Source: Phorcus lineatus (lineage: Eukaryota > Mollusca > Gastropoda > Trochida > Trochidae). From it: 64,000 nucleotides of DNA. Positions 38,923 to 53,051 of the stretch are shown here, one piece after another (the stretch's first letter is position 1; the number at the start of each line of letters is the position of its first letter). The position numbers and the translations under genes were made by a program. The notes below the pieces were generated by a model. It saw nothing but the letters and a program-made list of their open reading frames with translations. It did not search any database and had not been told where the DNA came from. The stretch spans positions 7,638,501-7,702,500 of the forward strand of contig OV121087.1 in the NCBI GenBank assembly GCA_921293015.1. The letters are read 5' to 3'.

Positions 38923-41900
38923 GGGCTCCGGCTTGGTGTTTGGAATACCAGAGGCTTCAAACAAAACACTAACAACTTTGATTCTTTTAATTTTAAATGT
39001 GATATAATCAAACTTTTAAACCCTGATATCCTTGGAATATGTGAAACTTTCCTTCAACGAGACGAGAAAGTCTGCATAAAAGATTACTGTTGGTACGGTC
39101 AAAACAGAAGTAATTTACACACAGGCGCCAAACGAGGTTCAGGAGGAATAGGCTTTCTAGTGAAAGAGGAGCTGAAACAAGACACAGTCAAGTTGAACGA
39201 TTTTGACACAGAAGGGATTATGTGGATTAGAGTAAACAGAGAAGCTGACACTGACCTCTACTTATGTATCTGTTATCTCCCCCCTATGGGATCAACAAGA
39301 ACAATAGACACAGAACAATTCTTACAAGATCTACAACACCAGTTTTACACATATCAAAATAAAGGTATAATATACTTATGTGGGGATTTTAATGCTAGAT
39401 GCGGCACTTTACAAGACATAATAGAGGGAGTTGATGATGTTCAACTCAGAGAAATAATGGACACTGTTTTAAATCCCAATGGCGAATCCTTCATTGACTG
39501 CTTATCAGCTAGTGGTTTGTGCATGTTAAATGGGAGAATTGGTCAACAAGACTACACCTATGTAAGTGGACAAGGGAAGTCAATCGTGGACTATGTCGTT
39601 ACTCCATATGAGCAGCTCCAATATGTTAGAGACTTTAAAGTTTATAGAATTAGTGAACTTACATCAATTGGCAATTTAAGCCCACCAATCATATTACCAG
39701 ACCACTCCATCTTGATATGGGACTTGAACCTAGCCATGTCAGCAAACTCCAAATCCAGGGAGCCACCTTCTCATTCCGAACAACAGATCAGACATGATAT
39801 AAAGAATATTCCTCAAGACTTCTTGGTGAATAACACTCAATTACAACACGTGAACGAATGGATCGAGAACACAGAGAAATTAGTTGTGCAACAGAAGGAT
39901 TTGGATACAAACTACAATTTACTAATAGACGCTGTCACAGAAGAAATGAATCAGAAACTAAATCGAAAGAAGATGTACAGAGACAACACAAAATATAAGA
40001 CTCATAAGAATAGAACAAAGGCATATTGGTGTGATGAATTACAATGTGCATGGAACGAGGTCTGTGTGAAAGAGAGAATATGGATAAAAAGTAAAAGAAA
40101 TGGTACAAAGATTAAATTCTTAAGAACCGACTTTTGTCAAGCTAGGAAAAAATTTGATAAGACTCACAGAAGATATAAACGAACTTTTCAAAAGGAAAAA
40201 CAGAAGCAATTGGGCGACTCCCTTGGTAATCCAAACATCTTTTGGAAAAATATTGGCAAATTAGGTATACAAAACGAAAGAAAAGCACATGTTCCGAATG
40301 AAGTTTTAGACGAGGACGGCAATGTCACATCTGATCACACCTGTGTCATGGAAAAATGGAAGAATGATTTCAGTAAATTATTCAACCCACAAGTCGAAAT
40401 GGAAGCCCCAATTGAAACAGTATCCAGTAAAAATGATAATCTATGTCAAACTACTTATGAAACATTAAACAGTGAAGAATTAAATGAACCTATTTCAAAG
40501 TCAGAAGTAATCAAGTCTGTCCAGGACATGAAATTAAATAAAGCTCCAGGGATTGATCTACTCCAAGTGGAAGTTTTAAAAAACTCTAATAGTATCAATA
40601 TCATGCATGGACTGTTCAATACCATGTTTAGGTCAGGCCTTGTTCCTAAAATATGGCAAAAGGGAATCATAACCCCAATACCAAAGCAAGGAGGAGGAGA
40701 TCCAAGAATTCCAACTAACTATAGAGGAATAACATTACTCTCAGTACCATATAAGATTTATGCAAAAGTTTTGAACACTAGACTTAGCAACTGGTTAGAG
40801 GAACATGAACTGCTTAATGACCTACAGAATGGCTTCAGAAGAGGCAGATCATGTCAGGACCATCTTCACTCCTTGACCAAGATTGTGTATAACAGAAAGA
40901 TATCAAAACTTTCTACTTATTTATGCTTCATTGATATAAAGAAGGCCTTCGACTCAGTTCAACGACAGTTACTCTGGCTGAAGATGTCAACTCAATTTAA
41001 AATACATGGCAATTTCTTATCAGCAATACAATCACTCTATCAAGAAGTAAAATGTTGTGTAAAAGTAAATACTGAAAAGACTGACTGGTTTAATGTGAAT
41101 ATTGGTGTTAAACAAGGCTGCTGTTTATCCCCGACTCTCTTTTCCATGTACATAGATGATCTTGCCAGTGACATTTGCAAATTACAATGTGGGGTGGATA
41201 TTGACCATATCAATGTATCTCTACTACTGTATGCTGATGATATAGTGTTAATAGCTCCTGATGCCGTCAAATTACAGCAACTCCTAGACTGCCTTCACTC
41301 CTGGACAAGCAAATGGAAATTAACTGTCAATGAAGATAAATCTAAGATCATGCACTGCAGACCAATCTCTACTCCTAGATCAGCTCACAGTTTCACATGT
41401 GGAACTATGGAAATTACCTATTGTTCTGAGTATAAATATTTAGGTTTGTGGCTCAATGAGCACTGTGATTATAAGAAAACGGTGAGAGAAGTATGCAAAT
41501 CAGCTAACAGAGCTCTTGGTGTTATAATGGCCAAATTTAACTCAATAGGAGGTTTCAGTCTAGATGTTTTTACTAAGCTATATGACAGTTATGTTCAGCC
41601 AATTATCAACTACAGTGCAAGTGTCTGGGGACTAAACCAATACAAGGAAATTGCACGAATTCAGAACAAAGCAGGAAGATTCTTTCTTGGAGTTAGGAAA
41701 AACACAGCCACAACAGCTGTGAGAGGTGATCTGGGTTGGAGAAGCTCTGACTCCAAAATAAAGATTGAAGTTCTTCGTTATTATCACAAGATGGTGACCG
41801 CAGGACAGGACACACTGTGCACAGCTTTACACTTGTGGTCAGTGCGAAGAAAATCATCCTGGGATTACAAAGCTCAACAGTTCATTAAAAAACTTAACTT

Positions 41901-42462
41901 ACTTGGACATGAAAGTATAAATAATTTTTACTCTAACTTATCTAGAACAAAACTATTGCATAAAGCTCTTGACATATTAGACACAAGAGACCGTGAACAA
42001 TGGCTACATGACCTGTTCAATGACCACAATCAACCTAACGGCAACAAACTCAGAACTTATAGGCTTTATAAACATGATATTAGCCCTTGTCACTACACAA
42101 GGATAAACATTACTAGACAACAAAGAAGCCTGATTGCCTCCTTTCGCAGTGGAAGCCTGTCCCTTAACATTGAGAGAGGACGTTATACCAAGCCTGTTAC
42201 CCCACTTCAAGATAGACTCTGTACACTGTGTGATGACCATGCAGTAGAAGATGAAGTTCACTTCCTCATGCAGTGTAGCTTCTACTCTGATGCCCGTAAG
42301 AAACTTTTCCTTAAATGTAATCAACTTAATCCAAGCTTTATGAACTCACAACTAAATGATAAATTCTGCTGGCTGCTGACAAATGATGAGATCCAATATG
42401 ATCTTGCCAAATGTCTTCAAAATATGGTCCACAAAAGACTCTTACAAGGAAACTGTAGATAA
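38923..42462 (+). CDS. LINE ORF2 protein: AP endonuclease plus reverse transcriptase
   Basis: Open from directly after the ORF1 TAG. The endonuclease begins immediately (LGVWNTRGF, ILGICETFL, LCGDFNAR, PDHSIL). Reverse transcriptase blocks follow: LNKAPGIDLL, NYRGITLLSVPYKIYAKV, NGFRRGRSCQDH, FIDIKKAFDSV, GVKQGCCLSPTLFSMYIDDL and LLYADDIVL (catalytic YADD). The C-terminus has a Cys/His motif (CTLC-x8-EDEVHFLMQC). The first in-frame AUG is only at 39220, inside the endonuclease after the catalytic Asn and Glu blocks, so full-length protein needs UAG readthrough or a non-AUG start. It nicks target DNA and copies the element by target-primed reverse transcription. Confidence 0.93.
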   Translation, partial: GLRLGVWNTRGFKQNTNNFDSFNFKCDIIKLLNPDILGICETFLQRDEKVCIKDYCWYGQNRSNLHTGAKRGSGGIGFLVKEELKQDTVKLNDFDTEGIMWIRVNREADTDLYLCICYLPPMGSTRTIDTEQFLQDLQHQFYTYQNKGIIYLCGDFNARCGTLQDIIEGVDDVQLREIMDTVLNPNGESFIDCLSASGLCMLNGRIGQQDYTYVSGQGKSIVDYVVTPYEQLQYVRDFKVYRISELTSIGNLSPPIILPDHSILIWDLNLAMSANSKSREPPSHSEQQIRHDIKNIPQDFLVNNTQLQHVNEWIENTEKLVVQQKDLDTNYNLLIDAVTEEMNQKLNRKKMYRDNTKYKTHKNRTKAYWCDELQCAWNEVCVKERIWIKSKRNGTKIKFLRTDFCQARKKFDKTHRRYKRTFQKEKQKQLGDSLGNPNIFWKNIGKLGIQNERKAHVPNEVLDEDGNVTSDHTCVMEKWKNDFSKLFNPQVEMEAPIETVSSKNDNLCQTTYETLNSEELNEPISKSEVIKSVQDMKLNKAPGIDLLQVEVLKNSNSINIMHGLFNTMFRSGLVPKIWQKGIITPIPKQGGGDPRIPTNYRGITLLSVPYKIYAKVLNTRLSNWLEEHELLNDLQNGFRRGRSCQDHLHSLTKIVYNRKISKLSTYLCFIDIKKAFDSVQRQLLWLKMSTQFKIHGNFLSAIQSLYQEVKCCVKVNTEKTDWFNVNIGVKQGCCLSPTLFSMYIDDLASDICKLQCGVDIDHINVSLLLYADDIVLIAPDAVKLQQLLDCLHSWTSKWKLTVNEDKSKIMHCRPISTPRSAHSFTCGTMEITYCSEYKYLGLWLNEHCDYKKTVREVCKSANRALGVIMAKFNSIGGFSLDVFTKLYDSYVQPIINYSASVWGLNQYKEIARIQNKAGRFFLGVRKNTATTAVRGDLGWRSSDSKIKIEVLRYYHKMVTAGQDTLCTALHLWSVRRKSSWDYKAQQFIKKLNLLGHESINNFYSNLSRTKLLHKALDILDTRDREQWLHDLFNDHNQPNGNKLRTYRLYKHDISPCHYTRINITRQQRSLIASFRSGSLSLNIERGRYTKPVTPLQDRLCTLCDDHAVEDEVHFLMQCSFYSDARKKLFLKCNQLNPSFMNSQLNDKFCWLLTNDEIQYDLAKCLQNMVHKRLLQGNCR

Positions 42463-42600
42463 TGTATATTTTAATGTATTTATAATATGTTATGAATATG
42501 TATTTTGTGTGTATGTTGTGATGTATTTATTGCATAAGAGATGTGTGTGTGTGTTTGATTGATATGTAGTTGATAGTGAATGTATGAGATGAGATGTGTA

Positions 42601-43209
42601 GGGTGAGATGACTGATTTGTGTTTGGTGTGTGATGAATGTGTAGGATGAGATGACTGATTTGTGTTTGGTGTGTGATGAATGTGAAGGGTGAGATGACTG
42701 ATTTGTGTTTGGTGTGTGATGAATGTGTAGGGTGAGATGATTGATTTGTGTGTGGTATGTGATGAATATCTAGGGTGAGATGATTGAATTGTGTTTGGTG
42801 TGTGATGAATGTGTAGGGTGAGATGATTGATTTGCGTGTGGTATGTGATGAATGCGTAGGGTGAGATGATTGAATTGTGTTTGGTGTGTGATGAATGTGT
42901 AGGGTGAGATGATTGATTTGTGTGTGGTATGTGATGAATGCGTAGGGTGAGATGATTGAATTGCGTTTGGTGTGTGATGAATGTGTAGGGTGAGAAGATT
43001 GATTTGTGCGTGGTGTGTGATGAATGTGTATGGTGAGGTGATTGATTTGTGTGTGGTGTGTGATGAATGTGTAGAGTGAGATGATTGATTTGTGTATGGT
43101 GTGTGATGAATGTGAAGGGTGAGATGATTGATTTGTGTTTGGTGTGTTATGAATGTGTAGGGTGAGACGATTGATTTGTGTGTGGTGTGTGATGAATGTG
43201 TAAGGTGAG
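42601..43209. repeat. 43-bp minisatellite in the LINE 3' UTR, about 14 copies
   Basis: The unit contains GGGTGAGATGATTGATTTG and GTGTGTGATGAATGTGTA, with base substitutions between copies. It starts about 140 bp after the ORF2 stop and ends before the conserved 3' tail of the LINE. Confidence 0.95.
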
Positions 43210-43375
43210 TTGTTTGTTCAATGGTTGTATATTTTATAATGGTGTGTGATTGTCTTAGTGCTGTATTGTTTATTTTGTCACTTTTTTAGTCATATATATG
43301 TGTACTACATGTTGGTGTCTTTTAGGCCTGTAAAGGCCCGGAGTATGTCATGCTCATGACACAGTAATAAACTAC

Positions 43376-43376
<1 letters not shown>

Positions 43377-43406
<30 letters not shown>
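43377..43406. repeat. (TTA)n tail of the LINE
   Basis: Roughly ten TTA units directly before the right target-site duplication, replacing a poly(A) tail. This is typical of LINEs with microsatellite 3' ends. Confidence 0.9.
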
Positions 43407-43428
43407 GTTATCGTAAAAAATAGTATTT
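43404..43428. repeat. Right target-site duplication of the LINE
   Basis: Perfect copy of 37811-37835. After it, the flanks diverge (left continues CTGTTTTTG inside the element, right continues TTATAAG), confirming the boundaries. Confidence 0.95.
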
Positions 43429-45060
43429 TTATAAGATTGCATTCGATCGTTAGGTGAACCATCTGCTTGGATTCAGCTGTTGCTAAACTTATCGCATACG
43501 GGCTCTGATTGTTACGTCAGCAACTCTGTAGACCAGCCAATCATATGCGCTACTCTAATCATTAGGTAATTACGCCTGTCCTATATCTGAGTTCACATGC
43601 ACGCTGTAATAAACTCCATGTACACAAGAACTTCAGAAGGTCTGATTTGAGGACAAGTGTTATCAATGCCCTAATTAATATGTAACACGACATGAGCAAG
43701 TTAATTTGCACAGCATGACAGCATTTGGGGAATTTAAAGTCATAGTTTCATCTTGATATGGCAAATATTCATGCACGACAGGAAATAATTCATCGTTTGC
43801 ATAAATCTATCATGTTAAGTTTCAATAGATATCCTGCTTTCTAGCATTCAAAATTGAATTAAAAAAATATCAGTACCCTGTACCCTCGCGCGCCTTACCC
43901 TAAATCCTACTTAACGTCATCCGAAGTAAAAACCGCGAACACATTCAACCGGCGATTGCCTACATGGTGGTAGGTATTGTTTATTCAATGACGGGTCTTA
44001 TTCTAATCCCTCTGATCATATTCTAATGGGAGTAAGAGTTTTACTGGGCTCTTTCTAATATCAATGCCGTCAAGTCCACGACGTCATAACATCTTTGAAA
44101 GAAACTTATCAAAAAAACTTCTTTGACATCGCTAAAACCTTAATTCATATTTCCCCCTTCATGAATAAGACTGTACTGCGCTTTTAGTCAGCCCTTGAGC
44201 TTCAAGATTTACTTTGTCAAGAAAACAGGGACATGTATTGTCGAAATAAACGTCTCATAAACAGCTGGAGTTCACGTAGAAGAACAAGCTCTTATGCATG
44301 GATAGCCAACTTCTCCATTGCACGAAATGCGACGTTCGGTGTAGATACTAACACCGTTATCAAGCTAGTGATACACCATGTCGCATTTCGTCCTTTTAAG
44401 AAGTTGACTATCCATAAAAAAGTTGTTTTTCAACATCAATCCAGCTTCTGAATTGCCTCTGAATGGAGTTGGCGACGAAGAACCTATTACTAATTACAAG
44501 TAAAGAGAAGTAAAGAGGTCAACTCTCTCGGTCTCTTTGAAAATTATTTTCTACATTAAGTCTGCCATTGGACTTTATTTGGTGTCGAAATGATGTCATA
44601 GGTAAATCGGAGCCAATTAGAAAATTTTAGTTTTTATCATCGGAGCTACAGGAAAAGGCAGTATACAATTATACATGGCAGCTTTGAGTCATGATTGTCT
44701 TTGTGAAATAAATTCCCTATCATCAATAAGCTAACCTACTTACGTATTACCTGTGAAATTATATTTACATTTCAACTTTCATTATACATAAATCAGGCAA
44801 TGGGGGGAGATTAAAACAATTTAACATCTCCAAGAAAAACCCAATAAATGTTTGACTTGCACACTGGTGTGATGATGTTCAAGATTTTTTGGATATAGAA
44901 CTTCTTAATTCATTCGTATTTATATAAATTAAAATCATAAGATAACCGCAAAAAATTGTAAAAATTGTTTATTTTGATTCTATAATTAAAAGTTTGATTG
45001 CCTAATTCCGTCTGAAAGAAAATGCATGAATTTAAGGTAACTTTAACGTCACCAGTGAAG
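43429..45060. other. Spacer between the LINE and the ASB gene
   Basis: About 1.6 kb, non-coding as far as I can see. It holds one imperfect inverted repeat (44299-44415). A minus-strand AATAAA near 44967 (TTTATT on plus) may end the ASB transcript. Confidence 0.5.
44299..44415. repeat. Imperfect inverted repeat (arms about 45 bp)
   Basis: Arm 44299-44344 (ATGGATAGCCAACTTCT, ACGAAATGCGAC, GGTGTA) pairs with 44373-44415 (TACACC, GTCGCATTTCGT, AGAAGTTGACTATCCAT) with scattered mismatches. It resembles a foldback element or an old MITE. No target duplication was evident. Confidence 0.75.
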
Positions 45061-45076
45061 GATAAACTGCGACATA

Positions 45077-46372
45077 TCATGGTCTTAGGTCGCTTTTGGT
45101 CTGATCTCTGACGTCACTATTTTGTAGATACTGCAACATAGTATCCGGAATTTCATTGGCTAGACTCTGAGAACTCACACTGACGTCACTGGGGAGTAAC
45201 TGCCATATCTTTTTTCTACAAAGTGACGTAAGCCGACGTGGCATTGTGAAAGCTTCTCGAAGAAAGAGAAGAAATTGCACTTTATTTTTGCGTTGAAGTT
45301 CTGAACGCTTAACTGACTCGGTGAACTCAATGACCGACTCTCTGTCCAAATTAAAGCCTGCTTGATGGAGCAGGTTCAGCACCTTGAGGTACCTCTCGGC
45401 ATTGTCCTTTGTAACGCGTGGAAAACAAGTCCAAAGAGGAGACCAGGAGTGGTGCTGTGGGTTGGCACCGAAATCAAACATGACTTGCACAGCCTGGACG
45501 TGCAAGTTACTGCAAAGATACTGGAGGCCAAGGAGTCCAAACTGATCACGTTGTTGCAGGTCAACCCCAATCTTTAAAATCCTCTTGAGCATCAGATGGG
45601 GATCAAAAGGCACTGAACACACAGCATGGAGGACTGACACTCTTTGGAATCGCTCCATGGAGAAATCTGTGTTTGGATCAGGGTCAATCAAGCTTGTTCT
45701 TTGGACAAAATGGCCCATTCTACCTTGGAAGGTTGTTGGATTGCGCAGGGTTGTCCCTGGACAGGCCTTATATAAGAGTTCGACACCTTCCGTACATTTG
45801 TAGGCGATGCAGTTTGATATATAGTCTCCAGCTTTTCTGCCAAGGTCGGCTCCTGCTTTCAGAAGCAGTCGTATAATCTCCGGGTTCGATCCATAGGAAG
45901 CCAGTTCAAGCGCTGTCAGATAATCGCCAGTGATCAAGTTTACGTCTGCACCTCCTTCAAGCAGGATTCTGACATTTGAAGCACTTCCTCTTGCGCACGC
46001 CCAGTGTAAACTTGTCCAGCCATGTATATCTCGTGCATTAACGTCACATCCGGCGTCAATCAGACATTGAATAATATTTGTTTTCTCCTCAATACTTGCA
46101 CACGCTACAAGCAAGGGATCAGACTGAAAAGGGCGTAGACTCCTATTGAAAGCACTAACTTGAGCTCCTCTAGAGATAAGACTTTTAACAATATCGAGGT
46201 TGTTTCCTGCGCACGCAGCGTGGAGAGGAAGAGCGCGAAGGTGAGGGTCTGTGACGTCACACTGGCCCGTGTCAAGGATCCTTATGACGAGGTGCTTGTC
46301 GCCAGTCCGGATCGCGTTCACCAGATTGTGGAGACTTTTGATGCGGGCTCGGTTAGGAGCTGCTGCAGACAT
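45077..46372 (-). CDS. Ankyrin repeat and SOCS box protein (ASB-like)
   Basis: 431 residues in one coding exon. Ankyrin repeats cover about residues 40-190 (RALPLHAACAGNNLDIVKSL, HGWTSLHWACARGSASNVRI, ALELASYGSNPEIIRLLLKA), with weaker ones at about 245-315 (SVLHAVCS, FGLLGLQYLCSNLHVQAVQV). The C-terminus (PRRLTSLCRKKIWQLLPSDV ... IPDTMLQYLQ) fits a SOCS box, which binds elongin B/C. By family, this is the substrate-recognition subunit of a cullin-5 E3 ubiquitin ligase; the substrate is unknown. The start is the first ATG after a possible 5' UTR acceptor (TTTCCAG). Which vertebrate ASB it matches cannot be decided by eye. Confidence 0.85.
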   Translation of the reverse strand: MSAAAPNRARIKSLHNLVNAIRTGDKHLVIRILDTGQCDVTDPHLRALPLHAACAGNNLDIVKSLISRGAQVSAFNRSLRPFQSDPLLVACASIEEKTNIIQCLIDAGCDVNARDIHGWTSLHWACARGSASNVRILLEGGADVNLITGDYLTALELASYGSNPEIIRLLLKAGADLGRKAGDYISNCIAYKCTEGVELLYKACPGTTLRNPTTFQGRMGHFVQRTSLIDPDPNTDFSMERFQRVSVLHAVCSVPFDPHLMLKRILKIGVDLQQRDQFGLLGLQYLCSNLHVQAVQVMFDFGANPQHHSWSPLWTCFPRVTKDNAERYLKVLNLLHQAGFNLDRESVIEFTESVKRSELQRKNKVQFLLFLREAFTMPRRLTSLCRKKIWQLLPSDVSVSSQSLANEIPDTMLQYLQNSDVRDQTKSDLRP

Positions 46373-46381
46373 CGTCTGATT

Positions 46382-46630
46382 CTGGAAATAATTCAGACAT
46401 ATATTTTGGGATTCATGCCATTTAAATAATATATATTTATATATGTAACATTAGGATCTCACTGTCTGTAATAGCACAAGTTCTTGACCTTCTCGCGGGA
46501 TTCTAACCCACACGCTTGACCAAGGCGAGATATACGAGCTGGTTACCTTCTTGTACGACTGGAAGTGTTGCAGGGAAAAGTACAAGAATATGTACTACTG
46601 ACTCTGGACATTATTCAAACATATATTTTG
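46382..46630. repeat. Short direct duplication upstream of the ASB gene
   Basis: The 27 bases at 46382-46408 (CTGGAAATAATTCAGACATA and on) recur at 46604-46630 with four mismatches. On the minus strand both copies end in CCAG, so each could act as a 3' splice site for a 5' UTR exon. Confidence 0.6.
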
Positions 46631-46814
46631 AAATGTCTTAGAGTAGGGTGGAAAACTTATATCGTATTTACGTATTTACTTACCCTAGTTCAATATTACT
46701 TTGCAATCATTCAAAATAATTTTCAGTTTTGTGAAATAATTATATATCATACTTATCCTCAGTGTTAATTTTTGTTAAAACTTAATGTTGTAGTAATGTC
46801 AAATTAACATTCAA

Positions 46815-51721
<4,907 letters not shown>

Positions 51722-53047
51722 ATGAATGCACATAGAGTTTTTACAGTTTTGTGCTCCTTTGCAATCATTACTGAACAAAACAAAACGAATTTAGCATCGA
51801 ACAATGGTCCACAGTGCCCGAGTTTTCATAAATCGAATCACACATTGATTCAAGTGGGAACTAGAAGTAGACTTGATTGTTCCTCTTCTTGTGCAAGAGA
51901 CCCATCCTGTCTTGGCGTTGAAAGCTTTCATGAGGGAGTGACCTGTAACCTTTTGTTAAACAAAACAGGAAACACTTCTTTTGTTGTGAATAACAAAGGT
52001 CTAAGAATATTGCACTTTCATCGAGTGCTTTGTGAACAGAACACCTCTGTAGATATAAGGTGTTATTTTTCCAAGAATATACACAGTGACTGCAAACTGC
52101 TGAACAAGGCTGAGAAATTCAAGAATTCTCCAAATGACGACATCAGTGCAGATAACAACGAAACGCTCGGGCAGTGCTCGGTAAACAAAGAGCGAGAAGA
52201 TACCATTCCAAACACATGCAATGTCGACCCCATTCCAAACTCCAACGGTCCAAAATCTGGAATACTGCTAGTATATTTCAGAATGATAACGCGCAAAATG
52301 GAGTCTATTTACATATTCGAAGGAGAAAGGTTCAAAGAATTAATCATTCAAAGGCGACTTAATCTTGGAAAAAACAATGTCGCGATATCTTCAGTAGAAA
52401 ACCGACTATTTTGGACTTCCTCCAAAAAAGGCAAAAGATTTATCTTTTCTATGTGTGTGAACAGTTCTGAGCCTGAAATCGTTTCAAACATACCAGCCAA
52501 CATGCTTGTCCTAGACGACCACAGAGGAATCCTCCTTGCCACGGAACGTCTTTTGAACACAACCAATCAAGCACTGTGGAAATTGTCAACTGACGGTCGG
52601 AACGAGAAGCGTTTGACAACAACAAAGCATAGAATTGCTTCTCTTGCTGTTGACATATTTGAAAGCAACTTATTCTATGTTCAACGGGACCCGGATGGAT
52701 ATGTCGTTTACAAATGTCAATATGTAAAGGAATTATCACCAACAGTGTTTAAGCCATTAAAAGGTATAGTTATGCAACTGCAAGTGTTTAACACTGGCGA
52801 TGAAATAATTATGCTGGTCGTGAAGAAGGTAGGTTTTAAAAACTATATTTTTGATAAAATTTACTCCACTATGACCGGAACTCAAAAACTGTCTGGATGT
52901 AATTATGTTTTCCTGGACGTTCATGACTGTCAGTTTTTTGTAAGCTGCAAAAACAAGATCATTGTCTTCAGTCACACAGGGGAAAAGTTGAGAACAATAA
53001 CAACTCCCTCTAAAGGATCCCAAGCTATGTTTTACAAATTTGGATAA
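51722..53047 (+). CDS. Putative secreted protein with PAN/apple-like and YWTD-like propeller regions, intronless
   Basis: 441 residues, one exon. The start ATG is followed by a short hydrophobic stretch (VFTVLCSFAII), plausibly a signal peptide. Residues about 32-104 hold spaced cysteines (CPSF, LDCSSSCARDPSCLGVES, VTCNLL, VLCEQ), resembling PAN/apple or related lectin-like modules. From about 185 on, repeats such as ISSVENRLFWTSS, LVLDDHRGILLATE and SLAVDIFESNLFYV recall LDL-receptor class B (YWTD) beta-propeller blades. Many N-x-S/T sequons support secretion. No transmembrane segment near the C-terminus. Function is unknown; recognition or adhesion would be a guess. The stop TAA overlaps an AATAAA at 53046. 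Confidence 0.65.
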   Translation: MNAHRVFTVLCSFAIITEQNKTNLASNNGPQCPSFHKSNHTLIQVGTRSRLDCSSSCARDPSCLGVESFHEGVTCNLLLNKTGNTSFVVNNKGLRILHFHRVLCEQNTSVDIRCYFSKNIHSDCKLLNKAEKFKNSPNDDISADNNETLGQCSVNKEREDTIPNTCNVDPIPNSNGPKSGILLVYFRMITRKMESIYIFEGERFKELIIQRRLNLGKNNVAISSVENRLFWTSSKKGKRFIFSMCVNSSEPEIVSNIPANMLVLDDHRGILLATERLLNTTNQALWKLSTDGRNEKRLTTTKHRIASLAVDIFESNLFYVQRDPDGYVVYKCQYVKELSPTVFKPLKGIVMQLQVFNTGDEIIMLVVKKVGFKNYIFDKIYSTMTGTQKLSGCNYVFLDVHDCQFFVSCKNKIIVFSHTGEKLRTITTPSKGSQAMFYKFG

Positions 53048-53051
53048 TAAA

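Larger units (their letters stand above)
37836..43403 (+). mobile_element. Full-length APE-type LINE (non-LTR retrotransposon), 5.6 kb
   Basis: Structure: 130-nt 5' UTR, ORF1 (37966-38922), ORF2 (38923-42462, same frame after one TAG), a 3' UTR of about 0.9 kb containing a 43-bp minisatellite, an AATAAA at 43366, and a (TTA)n tail. It is flanked by a perfect 25-bp target-site duplication, so it looks complete and recently inserted. The reverse transcriptase has all core blocks. I could not assign the clade with confidence; ORF1 (coiled coil plus RRM-like) is L1-like, while the microsatellite tail is more like CR1/RTE groups. Confidence 0.95.

Noticed and set aside
39160-39162. Start of LINE ORF2 at 39160
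   Set aside because: The codon is GTG, in the middle of the endonuclease domain; the frame is open and coding from 38923.
46480-46560. tRNA or tRNA-derived SINE on the minus strand (B-box-like GGTTAGAATCC)
   Set aside because: The A-box-like sequence is too close to the B box and no cloverleaf can be drawn by eye; at most a decayed SINE.
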